Shown here in pieces: positions 19,411-28,907 of a stretch of DNA of 64,000 nt (position 1 is its first letter; each line of letters opens with the position of its first letter). The stretch is from Oceanimonas marisflavi. Its GTDB lineage: Bacteria; Pseudomonadota; Gammaproteobacteria; Enterobacterales; Aeromonadaceae. The stretch spans positions 95,056 to 159,055 of the forward strand of contig NZ_QAGM01000006.1 in NCBI RefSeq assembly GCF_003049725.1, in the 5' to 3' direction. Below the pieces are notes generated by a model. The model was not told the origin of the DNA and ran no database searches. It saw nothing but the letters and a program-made list of their open reading frames with translations. The position numbers were made by a program, and so were the translations under genes.

Positions 19411-19465
19411 GCCGGGTCGGCAGTGAAGAAAATACAGAGGCATTTTCTTCGCTGGCCGGCCCGGC
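19411..19465 (-). terminator. long imperfect hairpin between ldtD and the ycbK-like gene
   Basis: Inner stem GAAGAAAAT / ATTTTCTTC and outer stem GCCGGGTCGGCAG / CTGGCCGGCCCGGC make one 55-base structure. In the minus direction it is followed by TTTGTTTGT. It may attenuate transcription between the two murein genes. Confidence 0.45.
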
Positions 19466-19525
19466 AAAAGACAAAATGTGAGCGAAAGCTAACCCGGAAT
19501 GATGCGGCAGATCAACAACCATTGG

Positions 19526-21022
19526 TTATAAGGGGATGAATACCAGATCATTAGGACTCATTCGATTTTGTCGATCGCGCCCCCTGAAAGGATCGGCCAG
19601 CCCCTGGTCGAAGTCGTAGATATCATCCCTGAACCGGGGCAGGCCATCGTCTGCCAGCCAGCCTCGCCAGTACACCATAAACACCGGCAGCGGCTCGCTC
19701 ACCGGAATCCAGCGTGTACGCCGGCTCGACTTGAGTTCAGCAAGGCGCTCCGGGCTCCAGTTTGCACTCAGCAACCACAACGCCAGCTGCTCGGCCTGCT
19801 CTACCCGCACACAACCGGAGCTGAGCGCCCGGCTGTCCCGGGTAAACAGGCCACGGGAGGGCGTGTCGTGCAGGTAAATGGCCTCGTTATTGGGCAGATG
19901 AAACTTCCAGGCTCCCAGGGCATTGCGGCTGCCGGGCTTTTGCCGCAGACGAAACGGGAAGCGGTTTTCCATGTAAAGTACATACTGCCACTGCTCGGTG
20001 GGTACTCTTCGGCCATGGTAGTCGATCACCTCAAATCCCTCGCGGGCGATATAGCCCGGATCCCGGTACAGACGGGGCACTATGTCTTTTTTGATAATGG
20101 AGCGGGGTACGTTCCAGGGCGGGTTCACCACCACATTGGTTATGGCACTGTGCATGATGGGAGTTTTGCGGCTGTCACGGCCCACGATCACATCGCTTTC
20201 CAGTACCATGGCCCGGTTCTGGTACAGCCGCAGCCGGTATTCGGGAATGTTGACCAGCAAATAGGACGCCGGCAGGCTGTCGCCGATCAGAGTGCGCAGC
20301 ATGCTGCGCATTAACAGCTGGGCCCGCTGCCGGGGAGAGGTGTCGAGCCAGGTATAAGTATGAGGGCCGACCACGCCATCCACCGTCAGCCCGTGACGAT
20401 GCTGAAAGCCGGCCACTGCGGCGGCCAGCGTCTGATCAAACAGGGCAGGATCGGCAACCGCGGCGCCGGCGGGCAGATCACCCAGCCGTTGCAGCCGCTG
20501 GCGCAGCCGCAATACCGCTTCGCTTCGATCACCCGGCCGCAGGATGGCGCCACTGATGACGGGCCAGGGTTCATCGGCCATGGCCAGCAGCCGGGCCAGC
20601 TGGCTTTTGAGAGCATGATAATCGTTATAACCGGGAGCCATCGCCCTGACCAGCGCCCGCCGGCTGCCCTCGGCGGCAGCGGCCGCACTCAGCTGCGCGA
20701 CCTCCTCTTCGCTGGGTACCAGCGCCAGCGTGTTGGTACGCAGGTACTGGCGCTCTTCAAAACCCAGGGTCGCCCACTGACGCCAGAAGGCAGCCAGCCC
20801 CAGCCAGAGACGATCGTCTGCCGCCTCTGAGGCGGTATCCGCCGACACCGCCCGTTGCCACAGCTCCGTCAGCTCCGGGTGCACATCGGCCAGCGCCAGC
20901 TCCAGCCCCAGCTGGTGCAGCTGCAGGCGAGCCTCAGGCTCTTCCTGCCAGGAAGCGCCGGCAGCGGCAAAGCTGAGCAGACACAGGCCGCACAGCCAGC
21001 TTAAGACAAGGGTTTTGTTCAT
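19526..21022 (-). CDS. ldtD: L,D-transpeptidase of the YcbB/LdtD type
   Basis: Exported enzyme that makes 3-3 (mDAP-mDAP) cross-links in peptidoglycan. The product has about 498 residues. Order: signal peptide (SWLCGLCLLSFAAAGA), N-terminal scaffold, peptidoglycan-binding domain (AVLRLRQRLQRLGDLP... LDGVVGPHTYTWL type, about 165-240), then the YkuD catalytic domain (YLLVNIPEYRLRLYQ, VIVGRDSRKTPIMHSAITNVVVNPPWNVP) with HDTPSRGLF and SSGCVRVE (Cys404 nucleophile). Start ATG at 21022 (MNKTLVLSW); a TTG two codons upstream is in frame. Divergent from cysK. Confidence 0.92.
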   Translation of the reverse strand: MNKTLVLSWLCGLCLLSFAAAGASWQEEPEARLQLHQLGLELALADVHPELTELWQRAVSADTASEAADDRLWLGLAAFWRQWATLGFEERQYLRTNTLALVPSEEEVAQLSAAAAAEGSRRALVRAMAPGYNDYHALKSQLARLLAMADEPWPVISGAILRPGDRSEAVLRLRQRLQRLGDLPAGAAVADPALFDQTLAAAVAGFQHRHGLTVDGVVGPHTYTWLDTSPRQRAQLLMRSMLRTLIGDSLPASYLLVNIPEYRLRLYQNRAMVLESDVIVGRDSRKTPIMHSAITNVVVNPPWNVPRSIIKKDIVPRLYRDPGYIAREGFEVIDYHGRRVPTEQWQYVLYMENRFPFRLRQKPGSRNALGAWKFHLPNNEAIYLHDTPSRGLFTRDSRALSSGCVRVEQAEQLALWLLSANWSPERLAELKSSRRTRWIPVSEPLPVFMVYWRGWLADDGLPRFRDDIYDFDQGLADPFRGRDRQNRMSPNDLVFIPL

Positions 21023-21214
21023 CAGCAAGATTCCGGTATGCCGTTATGGATCAGGACCGGGCACGGCGATCATTCCGTCCCTTATCATGACTTTAAGACA
21101 AGGCGCCGTTCAAAAACACTCACAGCTACCAAAAACAGAAAAAAGTGAGCGCGGCCACAGCCCCTCACCCGGCAAGAATAAAAGCAAAAAGCAGGAATAT
21201 GATTTTATCATTTA

Positions 21215-21229
21215 ATAACATATTGTTAT
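21215..21229. promoter_or_regulatory. AT-rich inverted repeat in the ldtD-cysK divergent promoter region
   Basis: ATAACA-TAT-TGTTAT is a perfect palindrome 91 bases upstream of the cysK start, within a region much richer in A/T than its surroundings. cysK promoters are commonly activated by CysB, which binds AT-rich sites with ATAA half-sites, so this is a candidate site. The rest of the 298-base intergenic region shows no ORF that I trust. Confidence 0.35.
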
Positions 21230-21320
21230 AACAAATCGTCACTTCTAATTCCTGCCGGAAGGATTAAGCTGACACTGTATTCCTTCTTATTCATGTTTAT
21301 TTACATCAGGGACAGCCACA

Positions 21321-22289
21321 ATGAGCAAGATTTTTGAAGACAACTCCCTCACCATTGGCCGCACACCTCTGGTCAGGCTGAACCGGGTCAGTCAGGGCCG
21401 CGTGTTTGCCAAGGTGGAAAGCCGCAACCCCAGCTTCAGCGTAAAATGCCGCATCGGCGCCAACATGATCTGGGACGCGGAAAAGCGCGGTGAGCTGGTC
21501 GCCGGCAAGGAACTGATTGAGCCCACCAGCGGCAACACCGGCATCGCCCTGGCCTTTGTGGCGGCGTCCCGCGGTTATGCCATTACCCTGACCATGCCCA
21601 ACACCATGAGTCTGGAACGTCGCCAGCTGCTCAAGGCTCTGGGCGCCAACCTGGTGCTGACCGACGGCGCCAAGGGCATGAAGGGCGCCATTGAAAAGGC
21701 CATGGAGCTGAAAGAATCCCATCCGGAAAAATACGTGCTGCTGCAGCAGTTCAACAACCCGGCCAACCCGGAAATCCACGAAAAGACCACAGGTCCCGAG
21801 ATCTGGGAAGACACCGACGGCGAAGTGGACGTGTTCGTGGCCGGTGTGGGCACCGGCGGCACCCTGACCGGCGTGTCCCGCTATATCAAGAACACCAAGG
21901 GCAAGGCCATTACCACGGTTGCCGTTGAGCCGGTGGAATCCCCGGTAATCACCCAGGCCCTGGCCGGCGAGGAAATCAAGCCCGGCCCCCACAAGATTCA
22001 GGGTATTGGCGCCGGCTTTATTCCCGGCAACCTTGATCTGTCCCTGATTGACCGGGTTGAGCAGATCAGCAGCGAAGACGCCATCGACATGGCCCGCCGC
22101 CTGATGAAGGACGAAGGCATTCTGGCCGGCATCAGCTCCGGCGCCGCCGTGGTGGCCGCCAACCGCATTGCCGCACTGCCCGAGTTCGCCGACAAGAACA
22201 TCGTCGTCATTCTGCCCAGCTCCGGTGAGCGTTACCTGAGCACCGCCCTGTTCCAGGGCATCTTCACCGAGCAGGAACTGCAGCAGTAA
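21321..22289 (+). CDS. cysK: cysteine synthase A
   Basis: O-acetylserine sulfhydrylase, PLP enzyme for the last step of cysteine synthesis. The 322 residues match CysK throughout: [30 protein letters not shown] with Lys42 for PLP, the substrate loop [13 protein letters not shown], phosphate-binding [28 protein letters not shown] and [13 protein letters not shown] purine-rich AGGGACAG precedes the ATG. A terminator follows at once. In E. coli cysK is followed by ptsHI-crr; here only crr follows. Confidence 0.97.
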   Translation: MSKIFEDNSLTIGRTPLVRLNRVSQGRVFAKVESRNPSFSVKCRIGANMIWDAEKRGELVAGKELIEPTSGNTGIALAFVAASRGYAITLTMPNTMSLERRQLLKALGANLVLTDGAKGMKGAIEKAMELKESHPEKYVLLQQFNNPANPEIHEKTTGPEIWEDTDGEVDVFVAGVGTGGTLTGVSRYIKNTKGKAITTVAVEPVESPVITQALAGEEIKPGPHKIQGIGAGFIPGNLDLSLIDRVEQISSEDAIDMARRLMKDEGILAGISSGAAVVAANRIAALPEFADKNIVVILPSSGERYLSTALFQGIFTEQELQQ

Positions 22290-22302
22290 TTCGCAGTTCT
22301 CG

Positions 22303-22327
22303 AAAGGCGCCGCAAGGCGCCTTTTTT
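22303..22327 (+). terminator. intrinsic terminator of cysK
   Basis: AAAGGCGCC / GGCGCCTTT stem with loop GCAA, then a T run; it begins 14 bases after the cysK stop. Confidence 0.88.
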
Positions 22328-22359
22328 GATGGTGGTATTTTCCCCCTTCCCAACGGCTG

Positions 22360-22387
22360 TTTACCTGCTTTAAGGCCGTGCTATCAT
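22360..22387 (+). promoter_or_regulatory. candidate promoter of crr
   Basis: TTTACC (22360-22365), 16-base spacer, TATCAT (22382-22387) with an upstream TG that makes an extended -10. It lies between the cysK terminator and crr, so crr probably has its own transcript. Confidence 0.5.
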
Positions 22388-22417
22388 CATCAACTGAATC
22401 CTTCAGGAGCTGAGACG

Positions 22418-22927
22418 ATGGGTCTGTTCGATAAACTGAAAAAAATGGTGTCTGATGATTCCAGCGATGCCAACCTCATCGAGGTGTTCGCCCCTATTGC
22501 CGGTGAGATCGTGCCTCTTGAGGAAGTGCCGGATGTGGTGTTTGCCGAAAAAATCGTGGGTGACGGCATCGCCATCAGGCCCAGCGGCAACAAAATGGTG
22601 GCCCCCTGTGACGGTACCATTGGCAAGATTTTTGAAACCAACCACGCCTTTTCCATTGAATCCGACTCCGGTCTTGAGCTGTTCGTGCATTTCGGCATCG
22701 ACACGGTAGAACTCAAGGGCGAAGGCTTTACCCGTGTCGCTCAGGAAGGCCAGCAGGTGAAACAGGGCGATACCGTGCTGGAAGTAGACCTGGCGCTGCT
22801 GGAGCAAAAGGCCAAATCCACCCTCACCCCTGTGGTCATCTCCAATATGGACGAGGTCAAGGAGCTGAATAAACTTGACGGCATCGTCAACGAGGGTGAA
22901 AGCGTGATCCTGCGGGTCAGGAAATAA
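22418..22927 (+). CDS. crr: PTS glucose-type EIIA component (IIA-Glc)
   Basis: Phosphocarrier that passes phosphate from HPr to membrane EIICB and acts as a global carbon signal (adenylate cyclase activation, inducer exclusion). The 169 residues match E. coli Crr: MGLFDKLKKMVSDD, FAPIAGEIVPLEEVPD, the active-site His91 in LFVHFGIDTVEL, and the auxiliary His76 in TNHAFSIES. Shine-Dalgarno AGGAG lies before the ATG. ptsH and ptsI, normally directly upstream, are absent from this window. Confidence 0.95.
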   Translation: MGLFDKLKKMVSDDSSDANLIEVFAPIAGEIVPLEEVPDVVFAEKIVGDGIAIRPSGNKMVAPCDGTIGKIFETNHAFSIESDSGLELFVHFGIDTVELKGEGFTRVAQEGQQVKQGDTVLEVDLALLEQKAKSTLTPVVISNMDEVKELNKLDGIVNEGESVILRVRK

Positions 22928-22931
22928 CGCC

Positions 22932-23210
22932 ATGTTTGGCTGGCTCAAAAAACGGTTTGCTTCGCCGGCGCCTGCCCAGGCCCACTTTGAACCGGTGGAA
23001 TACAAGGGCTTTACCATTATTCCCGAGCCGGGCGCCGAGGGCGGTCAGTACCGGCTGCAGGGTCGTATTGTGCAACACAAGGACGGCGAGCAACGGGAAT
23101 ACCGGCTGATAAGAGCCGATCTGCTGCCCGGCGCCGAGCAGGCCGCCGAGCTGATGGTGACCAAGGCCCGGCGCCTGATTGACGAAAACGGTGAGCGCCT
23201 GTTTGACTGA
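22932..23210 (+). CDS. HlyU-family small protein (PF10115 type)
   Basis: Protein of 92 residues that fits the short HlyU-like family often annotated as transcriptional activator: an N-terminal Lys-rich start (MFGWLKKRF), then EPVEYKGFTIIPEPGAEGGQYRLQGRIVQ, EYRLIRADLLPGAEQAAELMVTKARRLIDENGERLFD. There is no helix-turn-helix and it is not the ArsR-type HlyU of Vibrio; real function is unclear. It starts four bases after crr, so the two are likely co-transcribed, and its end overlaps the tmcA start. Confidence 0.8.
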   Translation: MFGWLKKRFASPAPAQAHFEPVEYKGFTIIPEPGAEGGQYRLQGRIVQHKDGEQREYRLIRADLLPGAEQAAELMVTKARRLIDENGERLFD

Positions 23211-25194
23211 CTGGCCCGGCTTTTGCCGGCAATTACAGCGGCTTGGCGAACGCCGGCTGCTGGTGCTGAGCGGCGAACAGGACTGGGCCATCGCTCAGGC
23301 CCACACCCTGCTCGCCGCCTTTTCTTCCGACCCCGTGCTCTGGCTGGGCGAGGCCCCTGCCGGGCAGCCTCAGGTTCCCCCTGGCAAGTTTCACACCGCC
23401 CTGGGGCGGGAATATTCCCATCTGATATTCAATGCCTTCAGCGGTCTGCACCCGGATGCCCTGGGTGCCGCGGGAGGCACCCTGTCCGCCGGCGGCATGC
23501 TGGTGCTGCTGTGCCCTTCCCTGCACGACTGGCCGGGCTTTGCGGATCCGGATCTGCGCCGCTATGTGGCTCTGCCCGAGCAGGCAGAGGGTCTCTCCAG
23601 CGCGTTTATTACGCGGGTGGTATCACTGCTGAGAGCCGATCCGAACGTGCTGCTATGGCAGCAGGGCCGGGATGTTCCGCCACTGCCGGAGTGTGACGGC
23701 CCAAAATGGCATTTGCGTGCCGATACCCGCGGCTGTCTTAACCCGCAGCAACGCCATGCCCTGGCGCTGTTGCTGCGCGGTGCCCGCCGCCGCTCTCCCG
23801 TGGTGCTCACCGCCGACCGGGGCCGGGGCAAGTCCAGTCTGCTGGGGCTGGCGGCGGCCCGGCTGCTGCGTGCCGGCAAGCGGGTGCTGCTCACCGCGCC
23901 CAGCCCGGGAGCGGCCGCCAAGGCCCTTGCCCATTGTGACCGTCCCCTTGAGTTTATGGCTCCCGACGCCCTGCTGGCCGGGCGGCCCGAGGCCGATATG
24001 GTGCTGGTGGATGAGGCCGCCGCCCTGCCGGTGCCCATGCTGCTGGCGCTGGCCCGCCATTACTGCTGCCTGTTCGCCAGCACCGAGCACGGCTACGAGG
24101 GCACGGGTCTCGGCTTTGCGCTCAAGTTTCAGCCCGCTCTGGACGGGCTTTATCCCGGCTGGCGCAGAGTACATATCGGCACCCCGGCCCGCTGGAGTGA
24201 AACAGATCCGCTGGAGCCGCTGTTGTTCCGCTTGCTGGCCCTCAACGCAGATCCGCCTTCTCCCCCCGGCCAGGGCGAGTTGCGTCTGGAATGGATAGAC
24301 CGCCCGCGCCTGCTGGCCGAGGATGCCCTGCTGCAACAGGTCTTTGGCCTGCTCACCCTGGCCCACTATCAGACCCGGCCCAGCGATCTGCGCCAGTTGC
24401 TGGACGCCCCCGGTGGGTCACTGGCGGTGGCCTTTCAGCAAGGTGTGCCGGTGGCGGCCGCCCTGCTGCAGCGGGAAGGCGAGCTGGATAAAACACTGGC
24501 CACCGATATCTGGCGCGGCGAACGCCGGCCACGGGGGCATCTGCTGCCCCAGTCACTGGCCTTTCACGGTGGCCTGGCCGGGGCCTGCGGCTTTGGTTAT
24601 GCACGCATCATGCGCATTGTGGTGCATCCGCACTGCCAGCAGGCCGGCATGGGCTCGCAGTTGCTGGACTGGCTCAAGCAACAGCTCAATACCGACTTTA
24701 TCGGCACCAGCTTTGGGGCCAGCCCCGAGCTGCTGGCCTTCTGGCAACGCAACGGCTTTCAACTGGTGCGCATGGGCCAGGCGACCGACAGCGTCAGTGG
24801 CCTGCATGCAGCCATGATGCTGTGGCCGGCATCAGACCGGGCCCGGCATATTCTGCCCCTGTGGCAAGGGCTGTTCAGCGCCGATCTGACCGGCGAGGGT
24901 CGCCAGGCACCGGCAGGCCTTTTACTGCCGCCCCGGCCAGATGAACGGCTGGATAAACAGCGGGCCCATGACTTTGCCTTTTATCACCGGGATCTGTACG
25001 CAGACAGGCCGGCCCTGCGCCGTTTTGTTGCAGGCCACAGACCGGCACGCCCGCTGACGCCGGCACAGCAAACATTGCTGCAGGCGGCCCTGCAGCCCGG
25101 CGCCGAACCGGCCCTGCTGGCCCGGCAACTGGGCTACGCCGGACAAAAGCATGTGATCTCTACACTGCGTCACCTGATGCGCACCTTCTTTTAG
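23191..25194 (+). CDS. tmcA: tRNA(Met) cytidine acetyltransferase TmcA
   Basis: Forms N4-acetylcytidine at the wobble base of elongator tRNA-Met, using acetyl-CoA and ATP. About 667 residues. Domains: N-terminal DUF1726 (RRLLVLSGEQDWAIAQ), RecA-like helicase part with Walker A TADRGRGKSSLLG and DEAAALP, GNAT acetyltransferase (YARIMRIVVHPHCQQAGMGSQLLDWL) and a C-terminal tRNA-binding part. No ATG is available; candidates are TTG 23179, GTG 23191 and TTG 23203 (the last has GGTGAG seven bases upstream). Every option overlaps the HlyU-family gene, so translation is probably coupled. I list the GTG as a compromise. Confidence 0.9.
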   Translation: MSACLTDWPGFCRQLQRLGERRLLVLSGEQDWAIAQAHTLLAAFSSDPVLWLGEAPAGQPQVPPGKFHTALGREYSHLIFNAFSGLHPDALGAAGGTLSAGGMLVLLCPSLHDWPGFADPDLRRYVALPEQAEGLSSAFITRVVSLLRADPNVLLWQQGRDVPPLPECDGPKWHLRADTRGCLNPQQRHALALLLRGARRRSPVVLTADRGRGKSSLLGLAAARLLRAGKRVLLTAPSPGAAAKALAHCDRPLEFMAPDALLAGRPEADMVLVDEAAALPVPMLLALARHYCCLFASTEHGYEGTGLGFALKFQPALDGLYPGWRRVHIGTPARWSETDPLEPLLFRLLALNADPPSPPGQGELRLEWIDRPRLLAEDALLQQVFGLLTLAHYQTRPSDLRQLLDAPGGSLAVAFQQGVPVAAALLQREGELDKTLATDIWRGERRPRGHLLPQSLAFHGGLAGACGFGYARIMRIVVHPHCQQAGMGSQLLDWLKQQLNTDFIGTSFGASPELLAFWQRNGFQLVRMGQATDSVSGLHAAMMLWPASDRARHILPLWQGLFSADLTGEGRQAPAGLLLPPRPDERLDKQRAHDFAFYHRDLYADRPALRRFVAGHRPARPLTPAQQTLLQAALQPGAEPALLARQLGYAGQKHVISTLRHLMRTFF

Positions 25195-25301
25195 TTCCAG
25201 TTGAAACACAAAGCCATTATGCTATTGCTCCGAATGGGGCTAGGCTGTTACTGACCTGCCCGCTAACGGCATTCTTACTTTTTCATTCAGGAGTGACACC
25301 G

Positions 25302-26636
25302 ATGGAATGGATCACCTCACTGCTTACCTCAATTAACGGCGTGGTATGGGGCGTGCCCATGCTGGTGGGTATTCTCGGCCTTGGCCTGTACCTGCAGCTG
25401 GGCCTGGGCCTGATGCCCATCCGCAAGCTGGGCACCGGTTTCAAGCTGCTGTTCAGCAAGACCGAAGCCGGCGACGGGGAAATTTCCCCCTTTAACGCCC
25501 TGATGACGGCCCTGTCGGCCACCATTGGTACCGGCAACATCGCCGGTGTGGCCACCGCCATCTTCTTTGGCGGCCCCGGCGCCCTGTTCTGGATGTGGAT
25601 GACCGCCCTGGTGGGCATGGCCACCAAATACGCCGAGGCGGTGTGCGCGGTGAAATACCGGGAAACCGACAAGCTGGGCAACCATGTGGGCGGCCCCATG
25701 TATTACATCCGCAACGGACTTGGCTCAAAGTGGGCCTGGCTGGGGGTGGCCTTTGCCATCTTCGGCGGCATTGCCGGCTTTGGCATCGGTAATACCGTGC
25801 AGGCCAACTCGGTGGCCGACGCCCTGGATGCGTCCTTTGGCATTTCCCACACCATGACCGGCATTGTGCTGATGGTGCTGGTAGGTCTGGTGCTGATCGG
25901 CGGTATTCGCTGGATTTCGGAAGTGGCGGGCAAGCTGGTGCCGCTGATGACAGTCTCCTACTTTGCCGCCGGCATCGCGGTGCTGGTCGTGAATATCGGT
26001 GCCATTCCCGCCGCCTTTGGCCTGATCATCGAACACGCCTTTACCCCCATTGCCGCCCAGGGTGGCTTTGCCGGCGCCGCGGTGTGGGCCGCCATCCGCT
26101 TTGGTGTGGCCCGGGGCGTATTCTCGAACGAGGCCGGCCTGGGCAGTGCCCCCATTGCCCACGCCGCCGCCAAGACCGACAACCCGGTACGCCAGGGTCT
26201 GATCGCCATGCTCGGCACCTTTATCGACACCATTATCGTGTGCTCGGTGACCGGTCTGGCCATTATCGTCACCGGCAGCTGGACCAGCGGTGAAGCCGGT
26301 GCCTCGCTTACCACCCTGGCCTTCTCCCTGGCGATTCCCGGCGGTGAATACATTGTCTCGGTGGCGCTGGCCATCTTCGCCTTTACCACCATTCTGGGCT
26401 GGAGTTTCTACGGCGAGAAGTGTGTGCAGTTCCTGTTTGGGGTCAAGGCCATTGTGCCCTTCCGCATTGCCTGGGTGCTGGCCCTGCCCATTGGCGCCAC
26501 CCAGTCGCTGGAGTTTATCTGGCTGATGGCCGATACCATGAACGCCATGATGGCCATTCCCAACCTGATTGCCCTGGCGCTGCTGAGCCCGGTGGTGTTC
26601 CGCCTGACCAGGGAGTATTTTGCCCGGCAGAAATAA
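25302..26636 (+). CDS. alanine/glycine:cation symporter (AGCS family)
   Basis: Sodium-coupled uptake of small neutral amino acids. The 444 residues are highly hydrophobic and carry the AGCS signature (ISPFNALMTALSATIGTGNIAGVATAI), the GGPGALFWMWMTALVGMATKYAEA segment, GGPMYYIRNGL, and FSNEAGLGSAPIAHAAAKTDNPVRQG. AGGAG lies eight bases before the ATG at 25302; an in-frame GTG three codons earlier overlaps this site and is rejected. It is followed by dsdA; both deal with amino acids, but they are separated by a terminator. Confidence 0.93.
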   Translation: MEWITSLLTSINGVVWGVPMLVGILGLGLYLQLGLGLMPIRKLGTGFKLLFSKTEAGDGEISPFNALMTALSATIGTGNIAGVATAIFFGGPGALFWMWMTALVGMATKYAEAVCAVKYRETDKLGNHVGGPMYYIRNGLGSKWAWLGVAFAIFGGIAGFGIGNTVQANSVADALDASFGISHTMTGIVLMVLVGLVLIGGIRWISEVAGKLVPLMTVSYFAAGIAVLVVNIGAIPAAFGLIIEHAFTPIAAQGGFAGAAVWAAIRFGVARGVFSNEAGLGSAPIAHAAAKTDNPVRQGLIAMLGTFIDTIIVCSVTGLAIIVTGSWTSGEAGASLTTLAFSLAIPGGEYIVSVALAIFAFTTILGWSFYGEKCVQFLFGVKAIVPFRIAWVLALPIGATQSLEFIWLMADTMNAMMAIPNLIALALLSPVVFRLTREYFARQK

Positions 26637-26641
26637 AAATC

Positions 26642-26669
26642 AGGGATTAGGGACTGGGGATTAGGGATA
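26642..26669. repeat. G-rich heptamer tract
   Basis: Four perfectly phased 7-mers: AGGGATT, AGGGACT, GGGGATT, AGGGATA. It starts five bases after the symporter stop and the G-rich strand is the sense strand. A terminator hairpin follows directly. Confidence 0.75.
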
Positions 26670-26700
26670 AAACGCCGCGCTAAACCGCGGCGTTTGTTTT
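26670..26700 (+). terminator. intrinsic terminator of the symporter gene
   Basis: AAACGCCGCG (26670-26679) / CGCGGCGTTT (26686-26695), loop CTAAAC, then GTTTT. Confidence 0.85.
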
Positions 26701-26739
26701 GGTATACTGGCGCCAGCATGTTTTCAGGACACGGTTTCA

Positions 26740-28095
26740 ATGCATTCACATCCTCATTACTCCCGAAGCGCCATCAACGAACTCAGCCGCACTCATCCGC
26801 TGCTTCACCCGCTGATGGCGCTGGAGCCGGTCAGCTGGTTCAATCCGGAGCGCCAGCCACTGGAGCGGGCGCTGACCGGCGTGGCGCTGACCGCCGACGA
26901 CGTGGCCGATGCCGCCGCCCGCCTGGGCCGCTTTGCCTCGTATTTTCGCGCCGTGTTTCCCGACACGCGGGCACTTAACGGCATTCTGGAGTCACCGCTG
27001 CAGGCCATTCCCGCCATGCAGCAGGCCCTGAATGAGCGCCTGAACAGCAAGCTTGCCGGCACCCTGCTGCTGAAGCGCGACGATCTGCTGCCGGTGTCGG
27101 GCTCCATCAAGGCCCGGGGCGGCATCTACGAGGTGCTGCATCATGCCGAAAAGCTGGCGCTCAAGGCCGGCCTGCTGCACCTGACCGACGATTACGCCCG
27201 GCTCGACAGCGACGAATTCCGCAACTTCTTCGGCCGTTATTCCGTGGCCGTGGGATCCACCGGCAACCTGGGGCTGTCCATCGGCATTATCAGCGCCAGG
27301 CTGGGCTTCAAGGTCAGCGTGCACATGTCGGCAGACGCCCGGGAATGGAAAAAAGCCCTGCTGCGCAGTCACGGCGTCACCGTGGTGGAATATCAGAGCG
27401 ACTACTCGGTAGCGGTCGCCGAAGGCCGGGCCGAGGCCCTGAACGATCCCTACTGCCATTTTGTGGATGACGAGAACTCGGTGCAGCTGTTTCTGGGTTA
27501 CGCCGTGGCCGGTCTGCGGCTCAAGGCCCAGCTGGAACAACAGAGCATTCGGGTAGACCGTGAGCACCCGCTGTTTGTTTACCTGCCCTGCGGCGTGGGC
27601 GGCGGCCCCGGCGGTGTGGCCTTTGGCCTGAAGCTGGCCTTTGGGGATGCGGTGCACTGCGTGTTTGCCGAGCCCACCCATTCGCCCTGCATGCTGCTAG
27701 GCGTCTATACCGGCCTGCACGACGCCATTTCGGTGCAGGACCTGGGCATCGACAACTGTACTGCCGCCGACGGTCTGGCGGTAGGCCGGCCGTCGGGCTT
27801 TGTGGGCCGGGTGATGGCGCCGCTGCTTGACGGCTTTTACACCCTGCCCGATGAAGAGATGATGAGCCTGCTCAGCCTGCTGGCAAAGCAGGAAAACATT
27901 TATCTCGAGCCCTCGGCCCTGGCCGGCATGCCCGGCCCCTGGCGGGTAGAAGGTGAGGAACAGGGCTACCGGGAGCGCATGGGGCTGACCCCGGCGCGGC
28001 TGGCCCGGGCCCATCATCTGGTCTGGGCCACCGGCGGCGGCATGGTGCCCGAAGAGGAAATGGCCAAATACCTGAACACAAGCTGTAAGCCGTAA
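26740..28095 (+). CDS. dsdA: D-serine dehydratase
   Basis: PLP enzyme that converts D-serine to pyruvate and ammonia, a detoxification and catabolic step. The 451 residues match DsdA in length and motifs: the PLP lysine in [13 protein letters not shown] (Lys124), phosphate loop [59 protein letters not shown] and the C-terminal [12 protein letters not shown]. No dsdC regulator or dsdX permease is next to it. Confidence 0.95.
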   Translation: MHSHPHYSRSAINELSRTHPLLHPLMALEPVSWFNPERQPLERALTGVALTADDVADAAARLGRFASYFRAVFPDTRALNGILESPLQAIPAMQQALNERLNSKLAGTLLLKRDDLLPVSGSIKARGGIYEVLHHAEKLALKAGLLHLTDDYARLDSDEFRNFFGRYSVAVGSTGNLGLSIGIISARLGFKVSVHMSADAREWKKALLRSHGVTVVEYQSDYSVAVAEGRAEALNDPYCHFVDDENSVQLFLGYAVAGLRLKAQLEQQSIRVDREHPLFVYLPCGVGGGPGGVAFGLKLAFGDAVHCVFAEPTHSPCMLLGVYTGLHDAISVQDLGIDNCTAADGLAVGRPSGFVGRVMAPLLDGFYTLPDEEMMSLLSLLAKQENIYLEPSALAGMPGPWRVEGEEQGYRERMGLTPARLARAHHLVWATGGGMVPEEEMAKYLNTSCKP

Positions 28096-28115
28096 GCGGT
28101 CAGCTGTAAGTTAGA

Positions 28116-28197
28116 GTAGGTTGTGATGAGCGGAGCGAATCCCAACATTTCACAGCCGCCTGCGTGTTGGAATTCGCTGCGCTCATTCGCAACCTAC
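28116..28197. repeat. inverted REP pair (GTAGGTTG type)
   Basis: GTAGGTTGTGATGAGCGGAG at the left faces a matching inverse copy that ends in GCAACCTAC at the right, with GCGAATCCCAACA and TGTTGGAATTCGC as inner halves. GTAG heads and self-complementary bodies are typical of REP sequences moved by RAYT transposases. A decayed relative may lie at 63785-63861. Confidence 0.65.
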
Positions 28198-28223
28198 GCT
28201 CTGACAGCTCCCCGAAGGGGTCG

Positions 28224-28823
28224 TCAGAACCAGCCGCTGTTCAGCTCGTCTTTACACGCCCAGTATTGCTCCGCATAGCGCTTGGCGCGGCTTTCCACCT
28301 TGCGTGATACCCCCAGCAGCCAGCGTTTGCGCAGGTGGCTGCCGCGCCGGTAGCCGGTCCAGCCTTCGTGGTAGTTGAGGTACTGGCCGTAGGCGTCCCA
28401 CTTCGATACGCCGTTCAGCCAGCTGGTCTTGCTCATGTACCAGCCCATAAAGTCCATGGCGTCATCAAAGTCGTCCCGGTCGGCCCAGCCGCTGCCGGTC
28501 TCGCGCCGATAGTCGGCCCAGGTTCCATCCTTGGCCTGAGCATAGCCATAGGCGCTGGACGCCCGGCCATAGGGTATAAACAGAAACCAGCGCATGGGCG
28601 GCCGGGCATCGTGGATAAAGCTGCTTTCCTGAAACATCATCGCCATGGTCACATGCACAGGCGCCCCCCATTTTTGCCGGGTGTCTTCGGCCGCCTCGTG
28701 CCAGTCGGGATATTGCTCAAAAATGGCGCAAAGGTTGGCGGGGTTCCTGGGTGGTGCGGTGGCGCAGCCGGCCAGCAGCACCGCCGCCAGGGCCAGAGTG
28801 GCAAACTTCAGAGATTCAGGCAT
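28224..28823 (-). CDS. lipoprotein with lysozyme/SLT-like fold
   Basis: Likely outer-membrane lytic transglycosylase-like lipoprotein of 199 residues. A signal peptide ends in the lipobox LAGC. The middle has the pattern of SLT-type enzymes: VTMAMMFQESSFIHDARPP, where Glu is the probable catalytic acid, then SSAYGYAQAKDGTWADYRRETG, and YHEGWTGYRRGSH. The ATG at 28823 is chosen because the signal peptide starts there and AGGACA precedes it; the open frame upstream is non-coding in character. Exact substrate is unknown. Divergent from the decarboxylase gene. Confidence 0.82.
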   Translation of the reverse strand: MPESLKFATLALAAVLLAGCATAPPRNPANLCAIFEQYPDWHEAAEDTRQKWGAPVHVTMAMMFQESSFIHDARPPMRWFLFIPYGRASSAYGYAQAKDGTWADYRRETGSGWADRDDFDDAMDFMGWYMSKTSWLNGVSKWDAYGQYLNYHEGWTGYRRGSHLRKRWLLGVSRKVESRAKRYAEQYWACKDELNSGWF

Positions 28824-28882
28824 AAGTGTGTCCTGTTTTAAGTCAGTCTCAAATAGTGCCTGCGACGCCGTTGCTTTTCCAC

Positions 28883-28907
28883 ACCCCTCACCCCTCACCC
28901 CTCACCC
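28883..28907. repeat. perfect heptamer tandem repeat (ACCCCTC on + strand)
   Basis: Three exact copies of ACCCCTC and a partial fourth. The G-rich strand is the minus strand. Unlike most tracts of this kind in the window it lies upstream of a gene start (28823, minus) in the divergent promoter region of the decarboxylase. Confidence 0.75.

Noticed and set aside
21015..21215. 66-codon + frame between ldtD and cysK
   Set aside because: No ribosome site, low-complexity Lys/Ser product, and it lies in the divergent promoter region.
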